From: Gammaproteobacteria bacterium
GTDB lineage: Bacteria; Pseudomonadota; Gammaproteobacteria; Pseudomonadales; Azotimanducaceae
Length of the DNA: 33,332 bases
Direction of reading: 5' to 3'
Assembly (NCBI GenBank): GCA_002708765.1
Contig: PAPD01000036.1
Span: 1 to 33,332 of the forward strand
The translations under genes and the position numbers were made by a program. The notes beneath the pieces were generated by a model that was not told the DNA's origin, did no database searches, and was given only the letters and a program-made list of their open reading frames with translations. Shown here one piece after another: positions 24,418 through 32,192 of the stretch. Numbering within the stretch: the stretch's first letter is position 1; each line of letters opens with the position of its first letter.

Positions 24418-24466
24418 CGCTTTATTAATAAACACAACTAGTCAAAATATTGAGGAATTAGAATAG

Positions 24467-27346
24467 ATGAAGATGGATAATTTGAAAAAGAGCTTCATGT
24501 CACTACTTTTTGTATTTGCATCTAGTACGCTTGTTTATGCGGAAGAGGCCATGGAAGAAATTGTCGTAACAGGTTCGTATATCAAGGGAACAGCCGAGGA
24601 TGCGGCGTTACCGGTTGACGTTCTTAATAGAGCCGACCTTGAAGATGTTGGTAACCCGACTCTGATCGAAATGGTTAGGAACATGGGTGTTACTTCGGGA
24701 AACCTAGGGGAGACAAATCAATTCGATACAAGAGGCGGACAAGCTAACGAGGGCGTGGTTACTGCGAACCTGCGAGGTCTTGGTTCAGCCAGAACCCTGG
24801 TTCTCATAAATAATCGGAGGCATGTCGCCACGGAATCTATTGGTGTAGACATAAGCATGATTCCAAGTATTGCGATTGAGCGTGTCGAGGTTCTTAAGGA
24901 TGGAGCCGCCGCAACCTACGGTTCTGATGCCATAGGGGGTGTTGTAAACTTCATCACCCGGGAAGGTTTTGAAGGACTAGAAGTACGCGGCTCTTTCATG
25001 GATATCCAGGATTCTGATGGCGATACTAGTATAGGAATCATATATGGGGGCAGCTCCGATAACGCAAGCTTCGCCGTTTCGGCAGAGTATGCTGAGCGTT
25101 CGGAGCTTAAGATCAAGGACCGAGACTGGGCTCTTCGCCCATTCGCAGAAAATCCATCCCCCGGCGGATGGTCTTCAATCGGAAACCCGGGGAGTTTTTT
25201 TCCTGGAGTCACTGACGGGGCGGGTGGTAGAACCTTACTCGGAGCCCAGCAGCCAGACCCTAACTGCTCCGTGCTTGGAGGGTTTGTCGGACCAGGCAAC
25301 TTCTGCCGTTTCCAGTACACTTTCTTTGATAATCTTATTGAAGATCAAGAAGATACAAAACTTTTTGCAGAAATTAATGTAGATATGGAAAACGGTATGG
25401 AATTCCACATGGAGGCTCTGTGGCATGAAATGGATATGCCCGAATGGAAAACCTCGCCGTCTTATCCTCCTCAGGCGCTTCTTGGCAACGACCGATTTAT
25501 TCAGGCCAATCATCCCGGGTTAGTGGATCTAAAAGCCCAGAACCCGGGCTTGTTTGTCGATCGATTCGGCGTGCCCGCGGCTATCCAGGGTGCGAGCACG
25601 TGGTCCCGTATGCTTGGGGTAGCCGGAAGAAACGGCCAACCAGAGAGCTCGTTTAGGGAAACTCGTAATAGCCGCGTATCCTTTGGCTTATCTGGGGACA
25701 TGAATAACGGTATATCCTTTGACGCGAGCTTGACATGGTCCAACCGAGAAAGAAGCATCGGTGGCAGTGACATGTACATCGAGAGAATGGCTTTTGCCCT
25801 TGACGGACTAGGTGGCCCTGGCTGTGATCCAGCTTCGGGAACGCCAGGAGCCGGCTCTTGCGAGTACTATAATCCATTTTCGAATGCAGTAGCGGTCTCT
25901 GCTGTAACTGGAGCCCAGAACCCTCAGTACAATCCTGCGGTCGCCAACTCTGGTGAGTTGATAAATTGGTTGACGGCGTCCACAGGTTCTGTTTCAGAAA
26001 ATGATCAGATCGTTCTTGAAGCAATTTTTACGGGTGATACCGAATGGGAACTGCAGGGAGGAAATGCGGGCTGGGCAGCAGGTTTACAGTACCGAAAGGA
26101 TGATTTTGATTTCACCGTTGAAGATGTCGCAAATCGATCGCTAAACCCTTGTCCCTTTACGAACCCAGCCTCTATTACTCTGGGTCATACCACAACCTTA
26201 GATTGTGGTGCTGGTGGTGCCGGCCAGTTGGCATTTTTAGCGGCAACCGATGAGGAAAGCACAGACAGAAAGATATATGCGGTTTTCGCAGAGCTAGCAC
26301 TTCCAGTGAGTGATAGTGTTGACATGCAGATCGCCGCTAGATACGAAGATTATGGAGACGACGGAGGAAGCTCCTTCGATCCAAAAATTGCTGTTTCCTG
26401 GAATGCAAACGAAAACTTTACACTGAGAGGATCCGCATCGACTACTTTCCGAGGACCGCCGTCCAGCTTCCTGTCAGGTACTGGTACTGCGCTAGCTTTC
26501 ATAGCCCCTGCTCTGGCGTTTAAGGCTCTGGATACAACCGGAAACCCAGATCTCGAATCGGAAACCGCTACCGCACTAAATGTGGGCGCAATCTTTAAGA
26601 CCGATTCCTTTTACGGCTCGGTAGATTACTGGCGATTCGATTTTGACGATCCTTTTCAAGTGGAGAACGGAAACCAGTTAGTCGGAGCTTATGGCGCGCA
26701 GGGTTGTGCGGACGGTGGTGCGGGTGTTGGTTCAGCGACATGCGATGCCCTTCGAGCAAGGCTTACCCCTCTCGGAACGTCTGTAGCTGGAATACAACGA
26801 ATACAGAGATTTATCATTAATGGGGCCGACATAAAAACTTCTGGTATTGATTTCGTAGCCAATTTTACCTGGGATGAGATCGGTAACGGTCAACTGTCGA
26901 TGGGAGTCGAAGGCACCTACCAGCTCGAGTACGAATCAGATGACTTCGTTACGCTAGATGGGCTAACACTTGCGTCCGGGGGCGATTTTGTTGGTCTGTC
27001 AAATGAAGGAGTTCCGTTTACTCCGCTGCCTGAATTAAAAGGGAACATCTTTGTAAAGTGGAGCAATGATCAGCATCGCGTCGCAATGTCCGCGAGATAC
27101 GTTGATGGCTATTTTGATGACGCTCCTGACTCACCGGATGCGCTGAGAGATATTGATGATCACACTACCATTGACGTGACCTACACTAATAATATGTTAG
27201 ATGATCTGACAATTTCTCTCTCGGTATTCAATCTGACTGACGAAGATCCCCCTCAGGTAGCTAATGATCTGAACTACGACCCTTACAACCATAGCGCCTT
27301 TGGAAGAATGATTAAACTTGGATTAACTTACCGACTGGGAGATTAG
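24467..27346 (+). CDS. TonB-dependent outer-membrane receptor
   Basis: This 959-residue receptor has a signal peptide ending TLVYA (about residue 25), a TonB-box-like EEIVVTGSYIKG, and a plug with LIEMVRNMGVTSGN, TANLRGLGSARTLVLINNRR and VEVLKDGAAATYGSDAIGG. It then has a long barrel with many paired Cys residues in loops (CDPASG, CEYYNPF, CPFTNP, CADGG). It is unlike the first receptor: the VVTGSYIKG/GLG-x-x-R-TLVL type is often linked to peptide, polysaccharide or large organic ligand uptake. The C-terminus is YRLGD, ending in Asp rather than the usual aromatic residue. It has its own promoter. The ligand is unknown. Confidence 0.93.
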   Translation: MKMDNLKKSFMSLLFVFASSTLVYAEEAMEEIVVTGSYIKGTAEDAALPVDVLNRADLEDVGNPTLIEMVRNMGVTSGNLGETNQFDTRGGQANEGVVTANLRGLGSARTLVLINNRRHVATESIGVDISMIPSIAIERVEVLKDGAAATYGSDAIGGVVNFITREGFEGLEVRGSFMDIQDSDGDTSIGIIYGGSSDNASFAVSAEYAERSELKIKDRDWALRPFAENPSPGGWSSIGNPGSFFPGVTDGAGGRTLLGAQQPDPNCSVLGGFVGPGNFCRFQYTFFDNLIEDQEDTKLFAEINVDMENGMEFHMEALWHEMDMPEWKTSPSYPPQALLGNDRFIQANHPGLVDLKAQNPGLFVDRFGVPAAIQGASTWSRMLGVAGRNGQPESSFRETRNSRVSFGLSGDMNNGISFDASLTWSNRERSIGGSDMYIERMAFALDGLGGPGCDPASGTPGAGSCEYYNPFSNAVAVSAVTGAQNPQYNPAVANSGELINWLTASTGSVSENDQIVLEAIFTGDTEWELQGGNAGWAAGLQYRKDDFDFTVEDVANRSLNPCPFTNPASITLGHTTTLDCGAGGAGQLAFLAATDEESTDRKIYAVFAELALPVSDSVDMQIAARYEDYGDDGGSSFDPKIAVSWNANENFTLRGSASTTFRGPPSSFLSGTGTALAFIAPALAFKALDTTGNPDLESETATALNVGAIFKTDSFYGSVDYWRFDFDDPFQVENGNQLVGAYGAQGCADGGAGVGSATCDALRARLTPLGTSVAGIQRIQRFIINGADIKTSGIDFVANFTWDEIGNGQLSMGVEGTYQLEYESDDFVTLDGLTLASGGDFVGLSNEGVPFTPLPELKGNIFVKWSNDQHRVAMSARYVDGYFDDAPDSPDALRDIDDHTTIDVTYTNNMLDDLTISLSVFNLTDEDPPQVANDLNYDPYNHSAFGRMIKLGLTYRLGD

Positions 27347-27367
27347 TACAAGGATCTTAGCGAAAAG

Positions 27368-27398
27368 AAATGAGGCCGACAGTCGGTCGGTCTCATTT
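27368..27398 (+). terminator. hairpin terminator after the second TonB receptor
   Basis: Arms AAATGAGGCCGAC (27368-27380) and GTCGGTCTCATTT (27386-27398) pair over 13 positions, with one G-U pair and an AGTCG loop. The A-rich 5' and T-rich 3' arms resemble a bidirectional intrinsic terminator, though only TTT ends the stem. Confidence 0.7.
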
Positions 27399-27431
27399 CC
27401 GTATACCAGCTAAAGACTTTGGAATAAAAAA

Positions 27432-27740
27432 ATGCCGGTAGTAGTGACTGTAAAAGTTGACTGGGGTGCAGAAACCATCAGCGAGATATGGCAGGAATTA
27501 CAACGCCATGTTGAAATAGTTCTTCGAGAGCCCGGTTGCGATGACTTCCTTTTCGCGGTTGATGTAAATAATCCGGAAGTCGTTATAGCCACAGAAGTCT
27601 ACAAAGACTATAGGGCTCATGAAGATCACTTTAAAACCGAGCAGTGGAAGCATTTCGAAGCCGTTATGGAAAAGTACCCCCCGAGATCAATTGACGTAAC
27701 AACCTACGAGGCGACCGAAATTCCTCACGCGCTGGACTAG
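27432..27740 (+). CDS. small ABM-domain protein (putative quinol monooxygenase/antibiotic biosynthesis monooxygenase family)
   Basis: This 102-residue protein has the dimeric ferredoxin-like ABM fold: MPVVVTVKVDWGAETISEIW, then LREPGCDDFLFAVDVNNPEV, then EVYKDYRAHEDHFKTEQWKH. The E-P-G-C turn, the Y-K-D-x-x-A-x-x-x-H segment and the length are typical of YgiN-like proteins. Family members oxidise quinols or polyketides without cofactors, and others are of unknown role. GGAAT lies upstream of ATG. It stands between the receptor's terminator and the sulfatase, with no close operon partner. Confidence 0.75.
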   Translation: MPVVVTVKVDWGAETISEIWQELQRHVEIVLREPGCDDFLFAVDVNNPEVVIATEVYKDYRAHEDHFKTEQWKHFEAVMEKYPPRSIDVTTYEATEIPHALD

Positions 27741-28056
27741 GTCCTTGTTAGCTGCCCCAGTTTTATTCTATTTCCCCAGTTTCCTTTAACTTTCTATCGT
27801 CCATTGTTTGTTGGGATTTCAAAACAGAGTTTAGAAAAGGGCTTAAGCCAGTCTGGCTACCGGTTTTTTTCTGCCTGAAAAGATATTAGAGCGAGGTCTG
27901 TATTTAAGATAGGGGTTAACATTACAGAATCTGAAAACAAGTCAAACAGCGTGCGGAGAGTCTTTGAGGGGGCAGTTCTGTCGAAGTTTATTCGAAGTTT
28001 TTCCCCGGTTTTCCATAGCAGAAGACAAAAATCAACTTTAACCGGAGGTTATGTGT
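27741..28056 (+). other. 316-bp non-coding stretch before the sulfatase
   Basis: No gene seen. It holds two CCCCAGTTT repeats (27755 and 27774), a terminator-like hairpin with T7 at 27846-27870, a TCGAAGTTT direct repeat near 27978-28000, and a strong GGAGG at 28044-28048. The promoter of the sulfatase must lie here but no clear pair of boxes stands out. Confidence 0.5.
27846..27870 (+). terminator. possible terminator after the ABM-domain gene
   Basis: AGCCA-GTC-TGGCT hairpin at 27846-27858, followed five bases later by seven T residues. The stem is short, and it lies about 105 bp past the stop codon. Confidence 0.35.
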
Positions 28057-29592
28057 ATGAGTATGAGTATGAGTATTGAAAAACCCCAAAAGGTGATAGT
28101 AGTCCTGCTTGATAGCCTGAACAGACACATGCTGGGCGCATATGGGGGCAAGGAGTTTGATACACCGAACATAGACCGGCTAGCCAAAAGGTCAGTCCGT
28201 TTTAATAACCATCAAGCAGGTTCCTTGCCTTGCATGCCGGCAAGGCACGACATTCTGGTCGGTGCACTCGATTTTCTCTGGCGTCCTTGGGGATCGATCG
28301 AGCTATGGGAAAAACCTCTTACTCATTACCTCCGGAAAAAAGCAGTCCCCACCATGCTCCTCACAGATCACCCACACCTGTTCGAAACCGGAGGCGAAAA
28401 CTATCATACAGATTTCCATGCCTGGGATTATATGAGGGGGCATGAAGGGGATCCGTGGAAAACGCTACCTGACCCTAGTTGGATAGGCACACCCGCAATG
28501 CCAGCCAGACTTCGGGGTATGCCCTATGAGTATTCTAGAACTTATTTTAGAGAAGAAAAAGATTACCCTGGTCCCAAAACAATGTCCGCCGCTGCAGAAT
28601 GGCTCAATAATCATGGGAAGGAGCATAAGCAATTTCTGCTCTTTATAGATGAATTCGATCCTCATGAACCTTTTGATACGCCGGCGCCTTGGGCAAATCG
28701 CTATTTCCCTGAATGGGATCAGGACCTACACATATGGCCACCCTACGCCGAGGGAGCGATCAGAAAGGGAATAATTAGTGAATCAGAAGGGAGGCATATT
28801 CGCTGTAATTATGGCAGCAAACTTAGCATGATCGATCACTGGTTGGGGAAACTGCTAGATGTCATGGACCACGAAGAGATGTGGGAAGACACTATGTTAA
28901 TGCTATGCACGGACCACGGACACTATCTCGGAGAAAAGGATATATGGGGGAAGCCCCGGGTTCCCCATTACGAGCCTATGGGCCACACGCCTTTGCTCAT
29001 CTCCTCTCCCGGGCTTGCCTCAAATCAGATCGATTCTCTGACTACAAACGTGGACATATTTGCAACACTATGCGATATCTTTGATCTGTCCGTAGACCAT
29101 GTTACTCACGGTGTGTCCTTGTGGCCTTTACTGACCGGAGTGAAAAAACAGGTTAGAGAATGGGCCCTCAGTGGTTACTATGGCCAGTGGGTGCAGATCC
29201 ACGATGGAGCGCATAAGTATTCGAGGGCTCCTTCTGAGAACGGCTTTCCCCTGTCAATGTGGTCAAATCGCTGGTCCACTATGCCGATAAAAGGCGCAAA
29301 TCTTGATTTTCCCTACTTCCCAAGCCCTGACGCTCGCGCCAAGTTAGATTACATGCCTGGCTCAGACGTGCCCTGTATCAGGCAACCCTTTGCTGAAGGC
29401 GATTTATTGCCATACTGGGCGATGGCACCAAAAACAGGAGATAACCATCTTTATAACCTCCACGATGACCCTCTAGAAAAAAACAACCTCGTAAATAGCC
29501 TGGTCGAGAAGACAATGGCAGAACTACTTAGCAAAGCGCTTGAATCAGTTGCCGCCCCGGAGGAGCAACAAAAAAGGCTGGGGCTTCGTTAA
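28057..29592 (+). CDS. type I sulfatase (formylglycine, CxPxR type)
   Basis: This protein of about 511 residues belongs to the alkaline-phosphatase/sulfatase superfamily. The activation motif GSLPCMPARHDIL carries Cys59 of C-x-P-x-R, which the maturation enzyme must convert to formylglycine. The metal-binding start VVLLDSLNRHMLGAYG and the later CTDHGHYLGEKDIWGKP match the fold. It hydrolyses a sulfate ester whose identity is unknown. No signal peptide is visible, so it is probably cytoplasmic. The frame starts ATG TGT and then has three ATG AGT units; GGAGG at 28044-28048 is 8 nt from the ATG at 28057 and only 2 nt from that at 28051, so 28057 is preferred. No maturase gene is in the window. 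Confidence 0.9.
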   Translation: MSMSMSIEKPQKVIVVLLDSLNRHMLGAYGGKEFDTPNIDRLAKRSVRFNNHQAGSLPCMPARHDILVGALDFLWRPWGSIELWEKPLTHYLRKKAVPTMLLTDHPHLFETGGENYHTDFHAWDYMRGHEGDPWKTLPDPSWIGTPAMPARLRGMPYEYSRTYFREEKDYPGPKTMSAAAEWLNNHGKEHKQFLLFIDEFDPHEPFDTPAPWANRYFPEWDQDLHIWPPYAEGAIRKGIISESEGRHIRCNYGSKLSMIDHWLGKLLDVMDHEEMWEDTMLMLCTDHGHYLGEKDIWGKPRVPHYEPMGHTPLLISSPGLASNQIDSLTTNVDIFATLCDIFDLSVDHVTHGVSLWPLLTGVKKQVREWALSGYYGQWVQIHDGAHKYSRAPSENGFPLSMWSNRWSTMPIKGANLDFPYFPSPDARAKLDYMPGSDVPCIRQPFAEGDLLPYWAMAPKTGDNHLYNLHDDPLEKNNLVNSLVEKTMAELLSKALESVAAPEEQQKRLGLR

Positions 29593-29745
29593 AAAAGGAG
29601 AGCTTTTCCGAAACGTCTTTTGGTAGATTCAATAGAACTTGACAGACACAAAATGGCCAGTAAAAAGATCAGAATATCAGTTAACTTGTTCCAACTGGAA
29701 AAATGTTGGAGTTAAGAGAGTGGTCATATTTGTAAGTAACTCAGA

Positions 29746-29771
29746 CTTGAAAATCTGCTATTCGACCATAG
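29746..29771 (+). promoter_or_regulatory. candidate heat-shock (sigma32-like) promoter of lon
   Basis: CTTGAAA (29746-29752) matches the sigma32 -35 consensus. After 11 bp, GACCATAG resembles CCCCATNT. The spacing is at the short end of the 11-16 range seen in E. coli. A transcript would start about 25 nt before the lon ATG. A second, sigma70-like pair (TTGACA 29639-29644, TAAAAA 29661-29666) lies further upstream. Confidence 0.45.
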
Positions 29772-29801
29772 ATTAGTTTCTAGTATAGGATTCATATTGA
29801 T

Positions 29802-32192
29802 ATGACTGACCAGGATGACAGCTCGGAATTTATTCCAAAAGAAAAGCCGCAGATGCCCGCAAAGGCTGGAGAGGTTCTCCCAGACACTCTTCAGGTCGTT
29901 CCGCTCGAAGGTCGCCCCTACTTTCCAGTTCTCATTCAACCGCTGGTTATTGCGAAAGACCCCTGGGCCAAGGGGATTAGGACGGTTGCTGAGAGCACTG
30001 ACAAGCTAATCGGACTAACTCTTTCCAGCTCCTCCAATGACAAGTTACCATCTCCGTCGAGCTTCTCGGATTACGGGGTCGTAGCAAAGATCCTTAGATA
30101 CAACGAGACCCAGGATAAAATCCAGTTTATAGCGCAGGGTGTCGGGCGCTTCAGAATCGCGGAGTGGTTAAGAAAATCGGTGCCTTTCGTCGTAAGAGCT
30201 GAATACCCCAAGGAACACGCCGATATCAATGATCCTCAATTGCGAGCCTATGCAATGTCCCTTATCAATGGGATCAAGGAATTGATGGCGAAGAACCCGC
30301 TCTACAACGAGGAACTAAAGCAATATCTAAATAGATTCAGCCCGAACGACCCCTCTCCATTAACCGATTTCGCTGCCGCGATTACCTCTGCCGAAGCGAA
30401 TGATCTCCAGGAGGTTCTCGAAACACTTCCTCTGCTTGAGCGGATGGAAAAAGCGTTGCTCCTAGTGAACAAAGAGCTTGAGCTAGTAAGAATACAAACC
30501 AAAATAGCCGAAGAGACGCAGGAGCAGTTGTCTGATCAGCAACGTGAGTTTTTTCTAAGGCAGCAACTTAAGGTAATTCAAAAAGAACTCGGAATAGCCA
30601 AAGACGACAGGGAATCAGATGCAGAGACCTTTGCGAAGCGGCTCGGAGACAGAGATGTTCCAGCAGAAGTTGAATCGAGAGTTGAGGAAGAACTAAACAA
30701 ACTTACTATACTCGAGCCGTCTTCAGCGGAGTACGGCGTAACGAGAAACTACTTGGATTGGATTACTTCGGTGCCCTGGGGAATGACGTCGAAAGACAGC
30801 TTCGATCTTGCCAAGGCTAAGAAAGCTCTGGATGCGGACCATCATGGCCTAGAAGATATCAAAGAAAGAATTATAGAATTTCTCGCAGTGGGCGCATACA
30901 GAGGTTTCGTGGGAGGATCTATTGTTCTTCTCGTTGGGCCCCCAGGAGTAGGGAAAACTTCGATCGGGAAATCGATTTCTCAGGCCCTTGGAAGAAAGTT
31001 CTATAGGTTCAGTGTTGGGGGAATGAGAGATGAAGCGGAAATCAAAGGGCACAGGAAAACATATGTTGGAGCTATGCCGGGAAAATTTGTTCAGGCCCTA
31101 AAAGAAGTCCGGGTTTCGAACCCGGTAATTATGCTCGATGAAGTAGATAAAATTGGCGCATCTTACCAGGGAGATCCTGCATCTGCATTGCTGGAGGCAC
31201 TAGACCCTGAGCAGAATTCCGAATTCCTGGATCATTACCTTGATCTTCGGCTTGATCTTTCACAGGTTCTTTTCATATGCACCGCTAATCAGCTTGACAC
31301 GATACCAGGCCCACTAATTGACCGTATGGAAACGATCCATTTGGCAGGGTATCTGTCAACGGAAAAACTGGAAATTGCTAGGCATCATCTGTGGCCAAAA
31401 CAGCTTATAAAGGCGGGCCTGAACAAATCTAATTTAAAGATTTCAGATGCTGCACTGAGAAAAATAATTGACGGATATGCTCGAGAGTCCGGGGTCCGCG
31501 GTCTGGATAAGCAGCTAGGTCGTATCGTAAGAAAATCGTTGGTGGGCATGATTGAGAATGAAAAGAAGCGAGCCACAGTAAATTTGACCTCTGTGGAAAG
31601 TTTACTTGGATCACCTGTTTTTCGGAAACAGAAACCGAGAAAGGGGATCGGTGTCGTAAACGGGCTCGCTTGGACTGCTCTGGGCGGGACCACCCTGGCG
31701 GTAGAATCTTCTGTCGCCTACGCCGGAAGCAGAGGATTCAAGCAGACGGGACAGCTTGGAGATGTCATGCAAGAATCTGCTCAAATAGCGTACAGTTTTA
31801 TTGGATCCAATCTTAAGCGCTTCCAAGCCTCGGAAAGTTTTATGGATGAGGCAACCATTCATATTCACGTGCCGGAGGGTGCCACACCAAAGGATGGACC
31901 AAGCGCTGGAATCACTATGGCCACGGCACTGCTTTCGCTAGCAAAGGGCAGAGCCCCGGTGAAAAATCTGGCCATGACAGGAGAGTTGACCCTGACCGGG
32001 AAAGTTCTGCCGGTGGGCGGGATCAGAGAGAAGGTGATTGCCGCCAGGCGAGCGGGATTCAAGGAAGCCATACTCCCTCTGGATAATGAGCGGGATTTTG
32101 ATGAGCTTCCTGATTATCTGAAGGAAGAAATCAAGATATATTTCGTTGGTGACTACGAGGAAGTTGCGGAAGTTGTTTTTAATGTGGGCTAG
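29802..32192 (+). CDS. lon: ATP-dependent Lon protease
   Basis: This 796-residue cytoplasmic AAA+ serine protease degrades misfolded and regulatory proteins. The N-terminal substrate-binding LON domain spans about residues 30-230 and is followed by a coiled-coil helical segment. The AAA+ module has Walker A GPPGVGKT (from Gly379) and Walker B VIMLDEVDKIG. The protease domain has the Ser-Lys dyad Ser701 (DGPSAGI) and Lys744 (GGIREKV), 43 residues apart as in E. coli Lon. The N-terminus begins with about 30 polar residues before LPDTLQVVPL, and the final basic-acidic tail is absent. This is typical of a second Lon type; the genome may hold another lon beside clpX. Its stop codon overlaps that of the convergent pyk gene. 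Confidence 0.96.
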   Translation: MTDQDDSSEFIPKEKPQMPAKAGEVLPDTLQVVPLEGRPYFPVLIQPLVIAKDPWAKGIRTVAESTDKLIGLTLSSSSNDKLPSPSSFSDYGVVAKILRYNETQDKIQFIAQGVGRFRIAEWLRKSVPFVVRAEYPKEHADINDPQLRAYAMSLINGIKELMAKNPLYNEELKQYLNRFSPNDPSPLTDFAAAITSAEANDLQEVLETLPLLERMEKALLLVNKELELVRIQTKIAEETQEQLSDQQREFFLRQQLKVIQKELGIAKDDRESDAETFAKRLGDRDVPAEVESRVEEELNKLTILEPSSAEYGVTRNYLDWITSVPWGMTSKDSFDLAKAKKALDADHHGLEDIKERIIEFLAVGAYRGFVGGSIVLLVGPPGVGKTSIGKSISQALGRKFYRFSVGGMRDEAEIKGHRKTYVGAMPGKFVQALKEVRVSNPVIMLDEVDKIGASYQGDPASALLEALDPEQNSEFLDHYLDLRLDLSQVLFICTANQLDTIPGPLIDRMETIHLAGYLSTEKLEIARHHLWPKQLIKAGLNKSNLKISDAALRKIIDGYARESGVRGLDKQLGRIVRKSLVGMIENEKKRATVNLTSVESLLGSPVFRKQKPRKGIGVVNGLAWTALGGTTLAVESSVAYAGSRGFKQTGQLGDVMQESAQIAYSFIGSNLKRFQASESFMDEATIHIHVPEGATPKDGPSAGITMATALLSLAKGRAPVKNLAMTGELTLTGKVLPVGGIREKVIAARRAGFKEAILPLDNERDFDELPDYLKEEIKIYFVGDYEEVAEVVFNVG

